A DNA stretch of 10,756 nucleotides from Pseudomonadota bacterium. Lineage in GTDB: Bacteria; Pseudomonadota; Gammaproteobacteria; Burkholderiales; Methylophilaceae. The stretch covers positions 1 to 10,756 of the forward strand of contig JAKPIR010000397.1 of NCBI GenBank assembly GCA_029549705.1, given 5' to 3'. Shown one piece after another: positions 1 through 7,528 of the stretch (within the stretch, counting starts at the first letter, position 1; each line of letters starts with the position of its first letter). Below the pieces are notes generated by a model that did no database searches, had not been told where the DNA came from, and saw nothing but the letters and a program-made list of their open reading frames with translations. The position numbers and the translations under genes were made by a program.

Positions 1-1570
1 CCATGATGGTGAAGTTGCCGGTTTTGGCATCGCGCACTGCGCCATCGCCAGCAAGGTAGGTTTTGCCGCCTAAGTCTGCTGGGTAGTAGCTGGTTTTGTA
101 GCGCTCTGGGTCGTTATAAATGGTGCGTATCATGGAGGGCCAAGGTTTTTTAATTACCAGTAAGCCGCCGGTTCCCCAAGGCAAGTCTTTGCCGGTTTCG
201 TCCACTACGTCAATATCAATGCCGGGGAAGGGCAGTGTACAGGAACCGGGCACGAGCGGCGTGGCACCTGGTAATGGCGTAATTACGTGGCCGCCAGTTT
301 CAGTTTGCCAAAAGGTATCGACAATCGGGCAACGGCTGCCGCCAACATTCTCAAAGTACCACATCCATGCTTCCGGGTTAATCGGTTCACCAACTGAGCC
401 TAAAATGCGCAGGCTGCTGAGGTTGTAATTTTTGGGGTGTACGTCAGGCGTGGTTTCCGAGGCCTTTATCAGCGAGCGAATGGCCGTTGGCGCGGTGTAG
501 AAAATCGTCACTTTGTGCTTTTCTATCATTTGCCAAAAACGTCCGGCATTCGGGTAGGTTGGAATCCCCTCGAATATCACTTGTGTGGCGCCAACCGCAA
601 GTGGTCCATACGCCACATAGCTATGGCCGGTAATCCAGCCTACATCGGCGGTACACCAAAACACATCATTTTCTTTAATGTCGAAGGTCCAGCGAATGGT
701 GTTGATGGCATGCAGCAAATAGCCAGCGGAGCTATGTTGCACGCCTTTTGGTTTGCCGGTAGAGCCGGAAGTGTAGAGCAAAAAGAGCGGGTGTTCTGCG
801 TTCACCATCACCGGCTCACAAGTATCTGCCACGCCTGCAATGAGGTCGCTCCACCAGATGTCATTCGCGTTCCAGGCGATGTCTTGGCCGGTTTTTTTTA
901 GTACTATGATTTTCTCAATCGAGTCACAGCCACCCATCGCAATACCTTCATCTACTGCCGCTTTCAAAGGCATGGTTTTACCACCACGGAACTGGCCGTC
1001 AGAAGTAATCACCACTTTGGCGCCAGCATCAATAATGCGCTCATTTAAACTTTTGGCAGAAAAGCCGCCAAAGACCACCGAGTGAATCAGGCCGATGCGC
1101 GCGCAGGCCTGCATGGCAACCACAGCCTCAATGCCCATGGGCAAATAAATAATGACGCGGTCGCCTACCTGCAAATTGAGTTTTTTCAGGCCGTTGGCGA
1201 AAGTACATACTTGGTGGTACAAGGCTTTGTAAGTGACGTTTTTGCTGGTGCCATCATCACCTTCAAAAATAATCGCGACTTTATTGGGAATGGTATTTAA
1301 ATGTTTATCTAAACAGTTGGCCGAAACATTGAGTTCGCCATCTTCAAACCATTTGTAGAAGGGGGCATTCGATTCATTGAGCGTTTTTGTGAAAGGTTTG
1401 TGCCAAATCAATAACTCACGCGCTAATTTGGCCCAGAATCCCTCATAATCGGCAGAAGCTTCAGCACAGAGCGCTTTGTAATGCGCCATGCCAGCCACAT
1501 TGGCTTGTTTTACAAAATCTGCACTTGGTTCAAAAACGCGGTTTTCATGAAGAACTGATTCGATTGACAT
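1..1570 (-). CDS. acs: Acetyl-CoA synthetase (AMP-forming), 3' end beyond the window
   Basis: Activates acetate with ATP and CoA, through acetyl-AMP, to acetyl-CoA in the cytoplasm. The frame is open from ATG at 1570 to the left edge, giving 523 codons starting MSIESVLHENRVFEP; the family is usually about 650 residues, so most of the small C-terminal domain with the regulatory acetylation lysine is outside. Visible ANL-superfamily motifs are the nucleotide loop YTSGSTGKPKG from about residue 266, the acetate-pocket motif DTFWQTETGG from about 418, LGSVGEPINPEAW before it, and the AGDGA aspartate at about 509. The FGGFSA and WCTADVGW(I)TGHSY signatures also fit Acs rather than a longer-chain acyl-CoA ligase. 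A G-rich stretch just upstream of the ATG can serve as ribosome binding site. The gene is divergent from glnE. In a methylotroph it would allow acetate salvage or co-assimilation; that role is inference. Confidence 0.95.
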   Translation of the reverse strand, partial: MSIESVLHENRVFEPSADFVKQANVAGMAHYKALCAEASADYEGFWAKLARELLIWHKPFTKTLNESNAPFYKWFEDGELNVSANCLDKHLNTIPNKVAIIFEGDDGTSKNVTYKALYHQVCTFANGLKKLNLQVGDRVIIYLPMGIEAVVAMQACARIGLIHSVVFGGFSAKSLNERIIDAGAKVVITSDGQFRGGKTMPLKAAVDEGIAMGGCDSIEKIIVLKKTGQDIAWNANDIWWSDLIAGVADTCEPVMVNAEHPLFLLYTSGSTGKPKGVQHSSAGYLLHAINTIRWTFDIKENDVFWCTADVGWITGHSYVAYGPLAVGATQVIFEGIPTYPNAGRFWQMIEKHKVTIFYTAPTAIRSLIKASETTPDVHPKNYNLSSLRILGSVGEPINPEAWMWYFENVGGSRCPIVDTFWQTETGGHVITPLPGATPLVPGSCTLPFPGIDIDVVDETGKDLPWGTGGLLVIKKPWPSMIRTIYNDPERYKTSYYPADLGGKTYLAGDGAVRDAKTGNFTIM

Positions 1571-1586
1571 GCTACCCCCAAAAAGT

Positions 1587-1600
1587 TTTTAAGCTTAAAA
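1587..1600. promoter_or_regulatory. 14-bp perfect palindrome in the acs/glnE divergent region
   Basis: TTTTAAGCTTAAAA is fully self-complementary and lies 17 bases upstream of the acs start codon. The octamer TTTTAAGC recurs at 1617-1624, exactly 30 bp (about three helical turns) away on the same strand. This could be an operator for acs or glnE, or a chance AT-rich dyad; no regulator can be named. I could not fix convincing -35/-10 pairs for either gene in this 89-base gap. Confidence 0.35.
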
Positions 1601-1659
1601 TTTAGTTAGAATGGTGTTTTAAGCGCCATATTACATTAAAAAAACCGAAGCAAACACCC

Positions 1660-4395
1660 ATGCAAACATTAAGCGATCGCCTGATACATCCTGAATTTTC
1701 TGCCCTACAGCGTTCTTATTTACGTAGACTAGAAGTTTGCAGTCCATTTGTGAGCAGAATGCTCGCGAAAGACGCCAATTTGCTCGAAGATTTGCTAAAA
1801 AATCTGCACATTCCCTATACGTTAGAAGAAATGCAAAGTTTCATCGCTAAACAAGCCATTGTCGATGAAAATTCGTTAAAAAAATCACTCCGACTGCTTC
1901 GAAAACATGTGATGGCACGTATGATTTGCCGCGATTTAAATGGATTTGCCGATTTGCAGGAGGTAATGCACACCACATCATCCCTGGCTACTTGTGTGAT
2001 TAACATCGCGATTGATTATCTGCATACTTGGCAGGTTGAGGTGTATGGCCAGCCAGTGGACGAGCAAGGCTATCCGCAACATTTAATCGTGATTGGCATG
2101 GGCAAACTGGGTGGTGGTGAGTTGAATGTTTCATCCGATATTGATTTGATTTTTGCTTACGCGTCAGAAGGCAAAACGACTGGCGAAAAATCAATCAGCA
2201 ATCAAGATTTTTTTGTACGTTTGGCTAAAAAGTTGATTGCCGCGATTGATGAAATTACTGAAGACGGTTTTGTGTTCCGCGTGGATATGCGTTTGCGCCC
2301 ATTTGGCAGTGAGGGCGCATTGGTCAGCAGTTTAGATGCATTGGAGGAGTACTACCAAAACAATGGCCGCGAGTGGGAACGCTACGCGTGGATTAAAGGT
2401 AATGAAGTCACGGGCGGCAATCAAGTATTAAAATTGCTCAAACCTTTTGTGTTTCGTAAATATCTGGATTTTGGTGTGTATGCCAGCATGCGCGATTTAA
2501 AAATACAGATTCAGCGTGATGTGAATAGCAAGGGCATGCACGACAATATTAAGCTAGGCCGCGGTGGCATTCGTGAAATTGAATTTATTGCGCAAGTGTA
2601 TCAGCTGATTCGCGGCGGACAAGATGTCAGTTTGCAGATAAAGCCAACACTTTCTGTGTTGGATTTATTAAAAAACAAAGGCTTACTGACTGAAAAAGCA
2701 GTGGCCGAGCTGACAGAAGCCTATATTTTTTTACGTAATCTGGAACACCGCTTAATGTATGTGGAAGATGCGCAAACGCAGGAGCTGCCAAAAACAGATG
2801 AAGCAAAAGCGCGCATTGCAGAGGCGATGAATTTTGCTGATTGGACGGAGTTCTTAACCAAGCTAGAAGGCTATCGTGGGCAGGTGCAACAGCATTTTGA
2901 TGCCACGTTTAACGAAGATGAAGCCGATCAAGATGCACTAGAGTCTGAAAAATCGGTGTGGAATGGCAGCGCAAGTGAAGCAGAAGCGACTGCCAGTTTG
3001 CAAACATTAGGCTTTGCGGATGCGGGTGAAACGTTGCGTCGCCTTAACACCTTGCATCAAAGCAGCCGATATCTGCAGTTGCCGGAATTGAGCCGCCAGC
3101 GTTTTGATGCGGTAATGCCACATGTGATTTCGCAGGCGGCAACCATGCAAAATGCCGATATCACCTTAACGCGTGTGCTAGATCTACTTGAGAGTATTTG
3201 TCGCCGTGCCAGTTATTTGGCACTGCTGGCCGAGCATCCTCAGGCAATGAAGTTGCTGGTGAAATTATGCAGTAGCAGCCCGTGGCTGGCCAATTATTTA
3301 AGCCAACATCCCATTTTGCTAGATGAATTGTTAGATACGCGCAGTTTATATGCCGCGCCCGATTTTGTGGCATTGCGAAAAGATTTGCTCGCACGTTTGG
3401 CAGAGGCCACAGGCGACATCGAACGGCAAATGGACATTATGCGCCACTTCAAACATGCCAATGTGTTCCGCTTTGCCGTGCAGGACATCAATGGTGAATT
3501 GGCACTGGAAAAAATATCAGACTATTTAAGTGATTTGGCTGACTTGATTTTGAGTGTGAGTTTAGAAACCATTTGGCCGAATGTGCGCGGCAAACATCTT
3601 GAAGTGCCTAAATTTGCCGTGATTGGCTATGGCAAATTAGGCGGCAAAGAGTTGGGCTACGCCTCAGATTTGGATGTTATCTTTCTTTATGATGATGAAG
3701 CGGCGGAGGCTGGCGAAGTTTACGCGCGTTATGCTAATCGTATTAATAACTGGTTTAACAGTTTGACTTCGGCCGGGTTGCTTTATGAAACCGACCTGCA
3801 ACTGCGCCCTGATGGCAATAGCGGGTTGCTGGTGAGCAGCCTGACAGCTTTTAGAGAGTATCAACTCAACAAGGCTTGGATGTGGGAACATCAGGCGCTG
3901 ACGCGCGCCAGATTTGTAGCGGGTAACAGCGCGATTGGCCGGGCATTTGAAAACATTCGGATTGAAGTGATGACGCAAGCCCGCGATGCTGACAAGCTGA
4001 AAAGTGAAGTATTGCAGATGCGTGAAAAAATGCGCCAGGCACAACATATTCAGACCGGTCAGTTTGATTTAAAACATAGCGTAGGTGGCATTATCGATGT
4101 GGAGTTTTTGGTGCAATATCTGGTGCTGTTACACGCATCGCAGCACCCAAGTTTAACGGGGAATATCGGTAACATTGGCTTGCTTAAATTAATGGGGCAA
4201 CTCAATATTATTGACGCGGAACGGGCAGAAAACGCAGCAAAAGCCTATCGAGAATTCCGTCACACGCAGCACATGCTTAAGCTACAAGGCGCAACAAATT
4301 TGTTTGTGGAATGGAATACCGTGATTACGCAAGCAGATGCCGTCAGGTTTTTGTGGCTTGAAGTATTTGGTGCTGAGAACGCGCGAGTTAGATGA
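1660..4395 (+). CDS. glnE: Bifunctional glutamine synthetase adenylyltransferase/deadenylylase
   Basis: Adds AMP to, and removes it by phosphorolysis from, a tyrosine of glutamine synthetase. It thereby turns ammonia assimilation down or up in response to PII and glutamine. The 911 residues (E. coli enzyme: 946) hold two nucleotidyltransferase domains. The N-terminal deadenylylase core has GMGKLGGGELNVSSDIDLIF at about residues 146-165, with metal-binding D160 and D162. The C-terminal adenylyltransferase core has GYGKLGGKELGYASDLDVIF at about 656-675, with D670 and D672. Each is followed by the family's LRPxG region (VDMRLRPFGSEG; TDLQLRPDGNSG) and a helical GGI(R/I)(E/D)xEF motif. No catalytic residue is missing. 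The ATG at 1660 has only a weak upstream purine stretch (GAAG), but no better start was seen. It is alone on its strand, divergent from acs, and ends at a possible terminator one base after the stop. Confidence 0.98.
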   Translation: MQTLSDRLIHPEFSALQRSYLRRLEVCSPFVSRMLAKDANLLEDLLKNLHIPYTLEEMQSFIAKQAIVDENSLKKSLRLLRKHVMARMICRDLNGFADLQEVMHTTSSLATCVINIAIDYLHTWQVEVYGQPVDEQGYPQHLIVIGMGKLGGGELNVSSDIDLIFAYASEGKTTGEKSISNQDFFVRLAKKLIAAIDEITEDGFVFRVDMRLRPFGSEGALVSSLDALEEYYQNNGREWERYAWIKGNEVTGGNQVLKLLKPFVFRKYLDFGVYASMRDLKIQIQRDVNSKGMHDNIKLGRGGIREIEFIAQVYQLIRGGQDVSLQIKPTLSVLDLLKNKGLLTEKAVAELTEAYIFLRNLEHRLMYVEDAQTQELPKTDEAKARIAEAMNFADWTEFLTKLEGYRGQVQQHFDATFNEDEADQDALESEKSVWNGSASEAEATASLQTLGFADAGETLRRLNTLHQSSRYLQLPELSRQRFDAVMPHVISQAATMQNADITLTRVLDLLESICRRASYLALLAEHPQAMKLLVKLCSSSPWLANYLSQHPILLDELLDTRSLYAAPDFVALRKDLLARLAEATGDIERQMDIMRHFKHANVFRFAVQDINGELALEKISDYLSDLADLILSVSLETIWPNVRGKHLEVPKFAVIGYGKLGGKELGYASDLDVIFLYDDEAAEAGEVYARYANRINNWFNSLTSAGLLYETDLQLRPDGNSGLLVSSLTAFREYQLNKAWMWEHQALTRARFVAGNSAIGRAFENIRIEVMTQARDADKLKSEVLQMREKMRQAQHIQTGQFDLKHSVGGIIDVEFLVQYLVLLHASQHPSLTGNIGNIGLLKLMGQLNIIDAERAENAAKAYREFRHTQHMLKLQGATNLFVEWNTVITQADAVRFLWLEVFGAENARVR

Positions 4396-4418
4396 GCGAT
4401 TAAATCGCCTATTTTTTT
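4396..4418 (+). terminator. Possible intrinsic terminator of glnE
   Basis: GCGAT-TAA-ATCGC forms a short 5-bp hairpin directly after the glnE stop codon, followed after three bases by seven T. The stem is short, so termination may be partial; the larger hairpin at 4457-4493 could contribute. Confidence 0.5.
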
Positions 4419-4456
4419 AGTTTTATTTGCTTGAAATGATATATAACCTTTTTCGA

Positions 4457-4493
4457 TGCTCTGTGAGCCTTTATTTACAAGGCTTGCAGGGCA
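4457..4493 (+). other. 15-pair plus-strand RNA hairpin in the glnE 3' region
   Basis: TGCTCTGTGAGCCTT (4457-4471) pairs over its whole length with AAGGCTTGCAGGGCA (4479-4493) around a 7-base loop TATTTAC. Twelve pairs are Watson-Crick and three are G-U. On the opposite strand the three wobble pairs become A-C mismatches, so the structure belongs to plus-strand RNA. It is followed by GAAAAATTTTC rather than a long U tract, so it is a poor classic terminator. It could be an mRNA 3'-end stabiliser or part of a small RNA. A TATAAC hexamer at 4442-4447 is -10-like but has no good -35. Confidence 0.5.
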
Positions 4494-4530
4494 GAAAAAT
4501 TTTCTCGGGCATTTTTGTTGCGTTTTAATT

Positions 4531-4557
4531 AAAAAAACGGCGCTAAATAAAGTAGCG
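4531..4557 (-). terminator. Possible intrinsic terminator of the diguanylate cyclase gene
   Basis: Read on the minus strand, CGCTA and TAGCG (plus coordinates 4541-4545 and 4553-4557) form a 5-bp stem around a 7-base loop. Three bases later comes a run of seven T, the complement of A 4531-4537. It lies about 45 bases past the stop codon of the minus-strand GGDEF gene. Confidence 0.5.
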
Positions 4558-4601
4558 GATTTAGGCTAATTTTCCCCAAAAAAGTGCCAAAGCAAGCTAA
4601 T

Positions 4602-5630
4602 CTAAAATAACTCAATATCGCCTTCTTTTTTATTGGCTTGTAGCTCGCCTGTGGCCACCAAATGCTCAAAACACGCAATCTGATTGCGGCCATGATTTTT
4701 AGCAAAATAAAGCGCGGAATCTGCACGGTCTATTAATTGGCTGGAATTGTCAAAATCCTGAATTTCGGTATAACCCGCGCTGACAGTGACTTTGCCTACC
4801 TGTGGAAAAACGAACTGCGCCATTTTGCTTCGAAAGCGCTCTAAAATAGTGTTGATGTCATTGACGTGGTTACAGCCAAAAACGCCGACAAATTCTTCGC
4901 CACCAAATCGAAACAGCGGGTCAGAATCACGAAAAGATTGCTTCATGAGCTGCGAGAACATCAATAACACTTCGTCGCCAATCAGATGGCCAAAATTGTC
5001 ATTCACGCGTTTAAAGTGGTCAATATCAAAAATTGCCAAATAATAAAATTGCGCGGATTTATCTTCTTTGCGCTTGGCTACGGTACGCATTTGCGTGATG
5101 ATTTTATTGATTTTGCTGTCAAAGGTTTTTCGATTGAGTAGGCCTGTGAGTGTGTCGCACTCATTGTCATTCATGAGTTTGGTAAAGTTCTGGTAAATTT
5201 CTAGCATCATGACAATTGCGTTGTCAGCGTGCGCATCAAAATGCCCTAAATTTTGTTGCGAAATGGTGATTTCAATAACGGAGACCACTTTTTCGGCAAA
5301 ATCTTTAATGGGGTAGAGTTTTACTTGATCTGCATTGGCTGGCTGGTAGAGGCCAGTTTCACCCTCAGTAAAGCAACGCATGACTGCCTGCTGATGTGCT
5401 TTTGACAGCTTGATGTTGGCTTCAAGCTGGTGCTGCGTGTGTCTGGATAGCCGCTGCTTTTCAGGGTGAATCAAGTGGTAAATGGCAACAGTGTTTTCAT
5501 GATTTTTTGTAGGTGCCACAAAGTCAGACAACAGGCCTAGCAGCTTCATTTCAAGTGAATTTTCATCGCCGCCATGCGTGAGTGCGACGAGTTTACCTAA
5601 TAAGGTATTGGTTTCTGCGGTTGTTTTCAT
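4602..5630 (-). CDS. Diguanylate cyclase with C-terminal GGDEF domain
   Basis: Makes c-di-GMP from two GTP. From the ATG at 5630 the protein has 342 residues; an in-frame TTG three codons earlier is possible but neither site has a clear Shine-Dalgarno. The GGDEF domain begins with DTLTGLLNRKTF at about 159 and runs to about 320. It contains the metal-binding FDIDHFKRVND (about 202-212), the active-site GGEEF (243-247) and, exactly five residues before it, RDSD (234-237), a complete RxxD product-inhibition site. The enzyme therefore looks active and feedback-controlled. The first 155 residues have no transmembrane segment or signal peptide. They look like a cytoplasmic alpha/beta sensor, perhaps GAF-like (VVSVIEI strand, then a long helix leading into GGDEF), but I cannot assign the fold or ligand. 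There is no EAL domain. The gene is separated from upstream dhaK by a 118-base gap, so it probably has its own promoter. Confidence 0.93.
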   Translation of the reverse strand: MKTTAETNTLLGKLVALTHGGDENSLEMKLLGLLSDFVAPTKNHENTVAIYHLIHPEKQRLSRHTQHQLEANIKLSKAHQQAVMRCFTEGETGLYQPANADQVKLYPIKDFAEKVVSVIEITISQQNLGHFDAHADNAIVMMLEIYQNFTKLMNDNECDTLTGLLNRKTFDSKINKIITQMRTVAKRKEDKSAQFYYLAIFDIDHFKRVNDNFGHLIGDEVLLMFSQLMKQSFRDSDPLFRFGGEEFVGVFGCNHVNDINTILERFRSKMAQFVFPQVGKVTVSAGYTEIQDFDNSSQLIDRADSALYFAKNHGRNQIACFEHLVATGELQANKKEGDIELF

Positions 5631-5699
5631 GCTGTTCAATTAAGTGCGGCGCATTTAAGTTCTAGGTTAACTTGGCGTTGTTTTAATGTGAAATGTTTA

Positions 5700-5742
5700 G
5701 GCCATTGATTCTAGCCTAAAAGCTGGCCATCACTAATAGCCT
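5700..5742. repeat. Two copies of an 18-bp element GGCCAT-N6-TAGCCT
   Basis: Copy 1 is 5700-5717 and copy 2 is 5725-5742, 25 bp apart start to start. Both have identical outer hexamers and different central six bases (TGATTC and CACTAA). Each also contains the dyad GGC-N11-GCC. They lie between the dhaK stop codon and the GGDEF start, so they could be operator sites for the GGDEF gene or 3' structure of the dhaLK transcript. Confidence 0.45.
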
Positions 5743-5748
5743 GATTGG

Positions 5749-6750
5749 TTACATTTTCCATCTGAGTGCGGGGGTATGCACCGGGCTATCCCAGTGCTGC
5801 TTGATTTCGTCATCAAGCAAACATAAGGTTATGGATGCGCCAGCCATGTCGAGAGCAGTCGTGTAATTGCCGACCAAAGACCGCGTAATACAGATGCCGT
5901 GCTGTGTGAATAATTGCGCGGCTGTGTTGTAGAGCAGATAGAGTTCCATTAGCGGCGTTGCGCCAAAGCCGTTCACCAGCAGTAACGCCTCACTTTGTAC
6001 TGTGCTGATGTTTTTGGTTTTGAAGTCCGCTAAAATGGCCTCTACACAGTCAGCAACAATGGCATCGGCTTCGCGCAAAGCTTCTCGTCTACGCCCCGGT
6101 TCACCGTGAATTCCTACCCCCATTTCAAGATCGGCCTCGCTCAAATCAAAGGTCGGACGGCCAGCCGCAGGCACAGTGCAACTTGTTAAGGCTACGCCTA
6201 TACTTGCGGTGCGTATGTTGACTTTATCTCCTAACGTTTTGCAAGCGGTTAAATCAGCGCCAGCTTCAGCAAGGCTGCCCACACATTTTTCAACAATCAC
6301 CGTACCTGCCACACCGCGGCGCCCAGTGGTGTAAGTGCTGTTTATCACTGCACAGTCGTCACTGGTGAGCACGGTGGCGTTTTCGAACGGTAGCATTTCA
6401 GCCGCCATTTCAAAATTCATCACGTCGCCAGCGTAGTTTTTAACGATGAATAAAATACCCTTGTCTGCATGCACGGCGGTTGCCGCCTCCAGCATCTGGT
6501 CTGGCGTGGGTGAGGTAAACACGTGGCCAGGGCAGGCGGCATCAAGCATGCCAACGCCAATATAGCCGGCGTGCAAGGGTTCATGACCAGAGCCGCCGCC
6601 AGAGATAATAGCCACTTTATTACGCGCTTTATTTTTGCGCGTTAAAAAATTAGGGTTTAAGTTGAGTGCGACTAAGTCGGCATGCGCTGTGGCAAAACCG
6701 GAAAGACTTTCAACTAAAATGTCATCGACTTTATTGATAAATTTTTTCAT
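5749..6750 (-). CDS. dhaK: Dihydroxyacetone kinase subunit DhaK
   Basis: Substrate-binding subunit that holds dihydroxyacetone covalently as a hemiaminal on a histidine, while DhaL delivers the phosphate, giving dihydroxyacetone phosphate. The 333 residues match the family length. Visible residues are the GGGSGHEP motif (51-58, with H56), KNYAGDVMNFE (104-114, with D109), and EMGVGIHGEPGR (209-220), in which H215 is the expected hemiaminal histidine (H218 in E. coli). All key residues are intact. It starts at ATG 6750 after a weak purine stretch and lies 32 bases downstream of dhaL, with which it must be co-transcribed. The usual order is dhaK-dhaL-dhaM; here dhaL comes first. No regulator DhaR or phosphodonor subunit DhaM is next to it. 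Confidence 0.97.
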   Translation of the reverse strand: MKKFINKVDDILVESLSGFATAHADLVALNLNPNFLTRKNKARNKVAIISGGGSGHEPLHAGYIGVGMLDAACPGHVFTSPTPDQMLEAATAVHADKGILFIVKNYAGDVMNFEMAAEMLPFENATVLTSDDCAVINSTYTTGRRGVAGTVIVEKCVGSLAEAGADLTACKTLGDKVNIRTASIGVALTSCTVPAAGRPTFDLSEADLEMGVGIHGEPGRRREALREADAIVADCVEAILADFKTKNISTVQSEALLLVNGFGATPLMELYLLYNTAAQLFTQHGICITRSLVGNYTTALDMAGASITLCLLDDEIKQHWDSPVHTPALRWKM

Positions 6751-6760
6751 CGCAATGTTA

Positions 6761-6794
6761 CTTTCTTAAACAAGTTGCATTCTTAAATAAGTTG
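6761..6794. repeat. 17-bp tandem duplication spanning the dhaL stop codon
   Basis: On the minus strand, CAACTTATTTAAGAATG (6794-6778) is followed immediately by CAACTTGTTTAAGAAAG (6777-6761), identical at 15 of 17 positions. The first copy encodes the last codons and TAA stop of dhaL; the second fills the dhaL-dhaK gap and supplies the purine-rich stretch before dhaK. Confidence 0.8.
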
Positions 6795-7403
6795 ACTAAC
6801 CGCTTCTATCATCAATTGGCAGCTTTTAGCCCCCGGGTCAATGTGGCCAATCGCACGTTCGCCTAAACCAGCAGCACGGCCCTTGGTCGCAATCAGGTCT
6901 TTCGTACTGCGCATGCCTGCTTCAGCCGTTTTGGTAAGTGCATTTGCAATAAATTTCGCATCATGGCCCAAGGCTGCGAGAGATTCAAATTGTGCTGCAA
7001 CGGGAATGAGCACATCCAGCATGGTTTTTTCACCCAGATTTGCCTTGCCGCGCTGAATAATAGCTTGTACGCCAGAAGCAAAAGCCGCCGCGATTTTTGT
7101 AGGTGAATCATCTCCATGTGCTTTGAGGCTTTTACTCATGCTCATAAAAAAACTGGCGAGCAGCGGCCCTGAAGCCCCGCCTATCGTGCTGAGTAGTTTT
7201 AAGCCAATTTTGTTGAGCGCAGCTTCTGGGCTGAGGCTGGCTAATTCTGCTTGCATCTCTACCACAGTGGACGCGCCACGCTTCATGTTGATGTAATGGT
7301 CACCATCGCCGATTTCGCGGTCGAGGGACTCAAGTGTATGCTCATTGGCTAGAATGGTGCGTTGAATGGCTAGCGCGGCATCGAGAATAAATTCTGTTTT
7401 CAT
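6783..7403 (-). CDS. dhaL: Dihydroxyacetone kinase subunit DhaL (nucleotide-binding)
   Basis: Carries the nucleotide that phosphorylates dihydroxyacetone bound to DhaK. The 206 residues match the usual length of about 210. The signature LDREIGDGDHYINM at 27-40 supplies the three aspartates D28, D33 and D35 that bind two magnesium ions around the nucleotide phosphates. A second motif, GGASGPLLASFF (about 74-85), is the glycine-rich loop of the all-helical DAK2 fold. The start ATG at 7403 gives the expected N-terminus; its Shine-Dalgarno is weak. It is first in a dhaL-dhaK transcript and divergent from a histidine kinase gene. In PTS-type systems ADP stays bound to DhaL and is recharged by DhaM; in ATP-type kinases free ATP is used. 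The sequence alone does not decide which applies here. Separate K and L subunits favour the PTS type, whereas the absence of dhaM nearby favours the ATP type or a distant dhaM. Confidence 0.95.
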   Translation of the reverse strand: MKTEFILDAALAIQRTILANEHTLESLDREIGDGDHYINMKRGASTVVEMQAELASLSPEAALNKIGLKLLSTIGGASGPLLASFFMSMSKSLKAHGDDSPTKIAAAFASGVQAIIQRGKANLGEKTMLDVLIPVAAQFESLAALGHDAKFIANALTKTAEAGMRSTKDLIATKGRAAGLGERAIGHIDPGAKSCQLMIEAVSQLI

Positions 7404-7488
7404 TGGGTGCTCGTCTAATGGGTTTTTAACTCATGAATAACACTATATTGCGATTTTGTGAAACTTGTTAAACTCTACACATGTTGCA

Positions 7489-7500
7489 TTGTCATGACAA
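7489..7500. promoter_or_regulatory. 12-bp perfect palindrome between dhaL and the kinase gene
   Basis: TTGTCATGACAA is fully self-complementary. It lies in the divergent gap, 28 bases before the kinase ATG (7529) and 85 bases upstream of dhaL. Its place suggests an operator for the kinase/regulator operon, perhaps autoregulatory, but no matching second site was found. Confidence 0.35.
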
Positions 7501-7528
7501 CACCACAACACTATAAGTGAATGGAAGT

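Noticed and set aside
120..1300. Several plus-strand open frames of 70-150 codons
   Set aside because: They lie antisense inside acs, whose minus-strand frame is open throughout and carries all family motifs.
4529..4726. Small minus-strand gene overlapping the GGDEF 3' end
   Set aside because: It runs in another frame over the GGDEF coding end and terminator-like hairpin and shows no recognisable protein features.
5637..5639. TTG start for the diguanylate cyclase
   Set aside because: An ATG three codons later (5628-5630) is the better start; neither has a clear ribosome binding site and the difference is three residues.
7517..7519. GTG start for the histidine kinase
   Set aside because: No ribosome binding site precedes it and ATG 7529 gives a more usual N-terminus; it remains a minor alternative.
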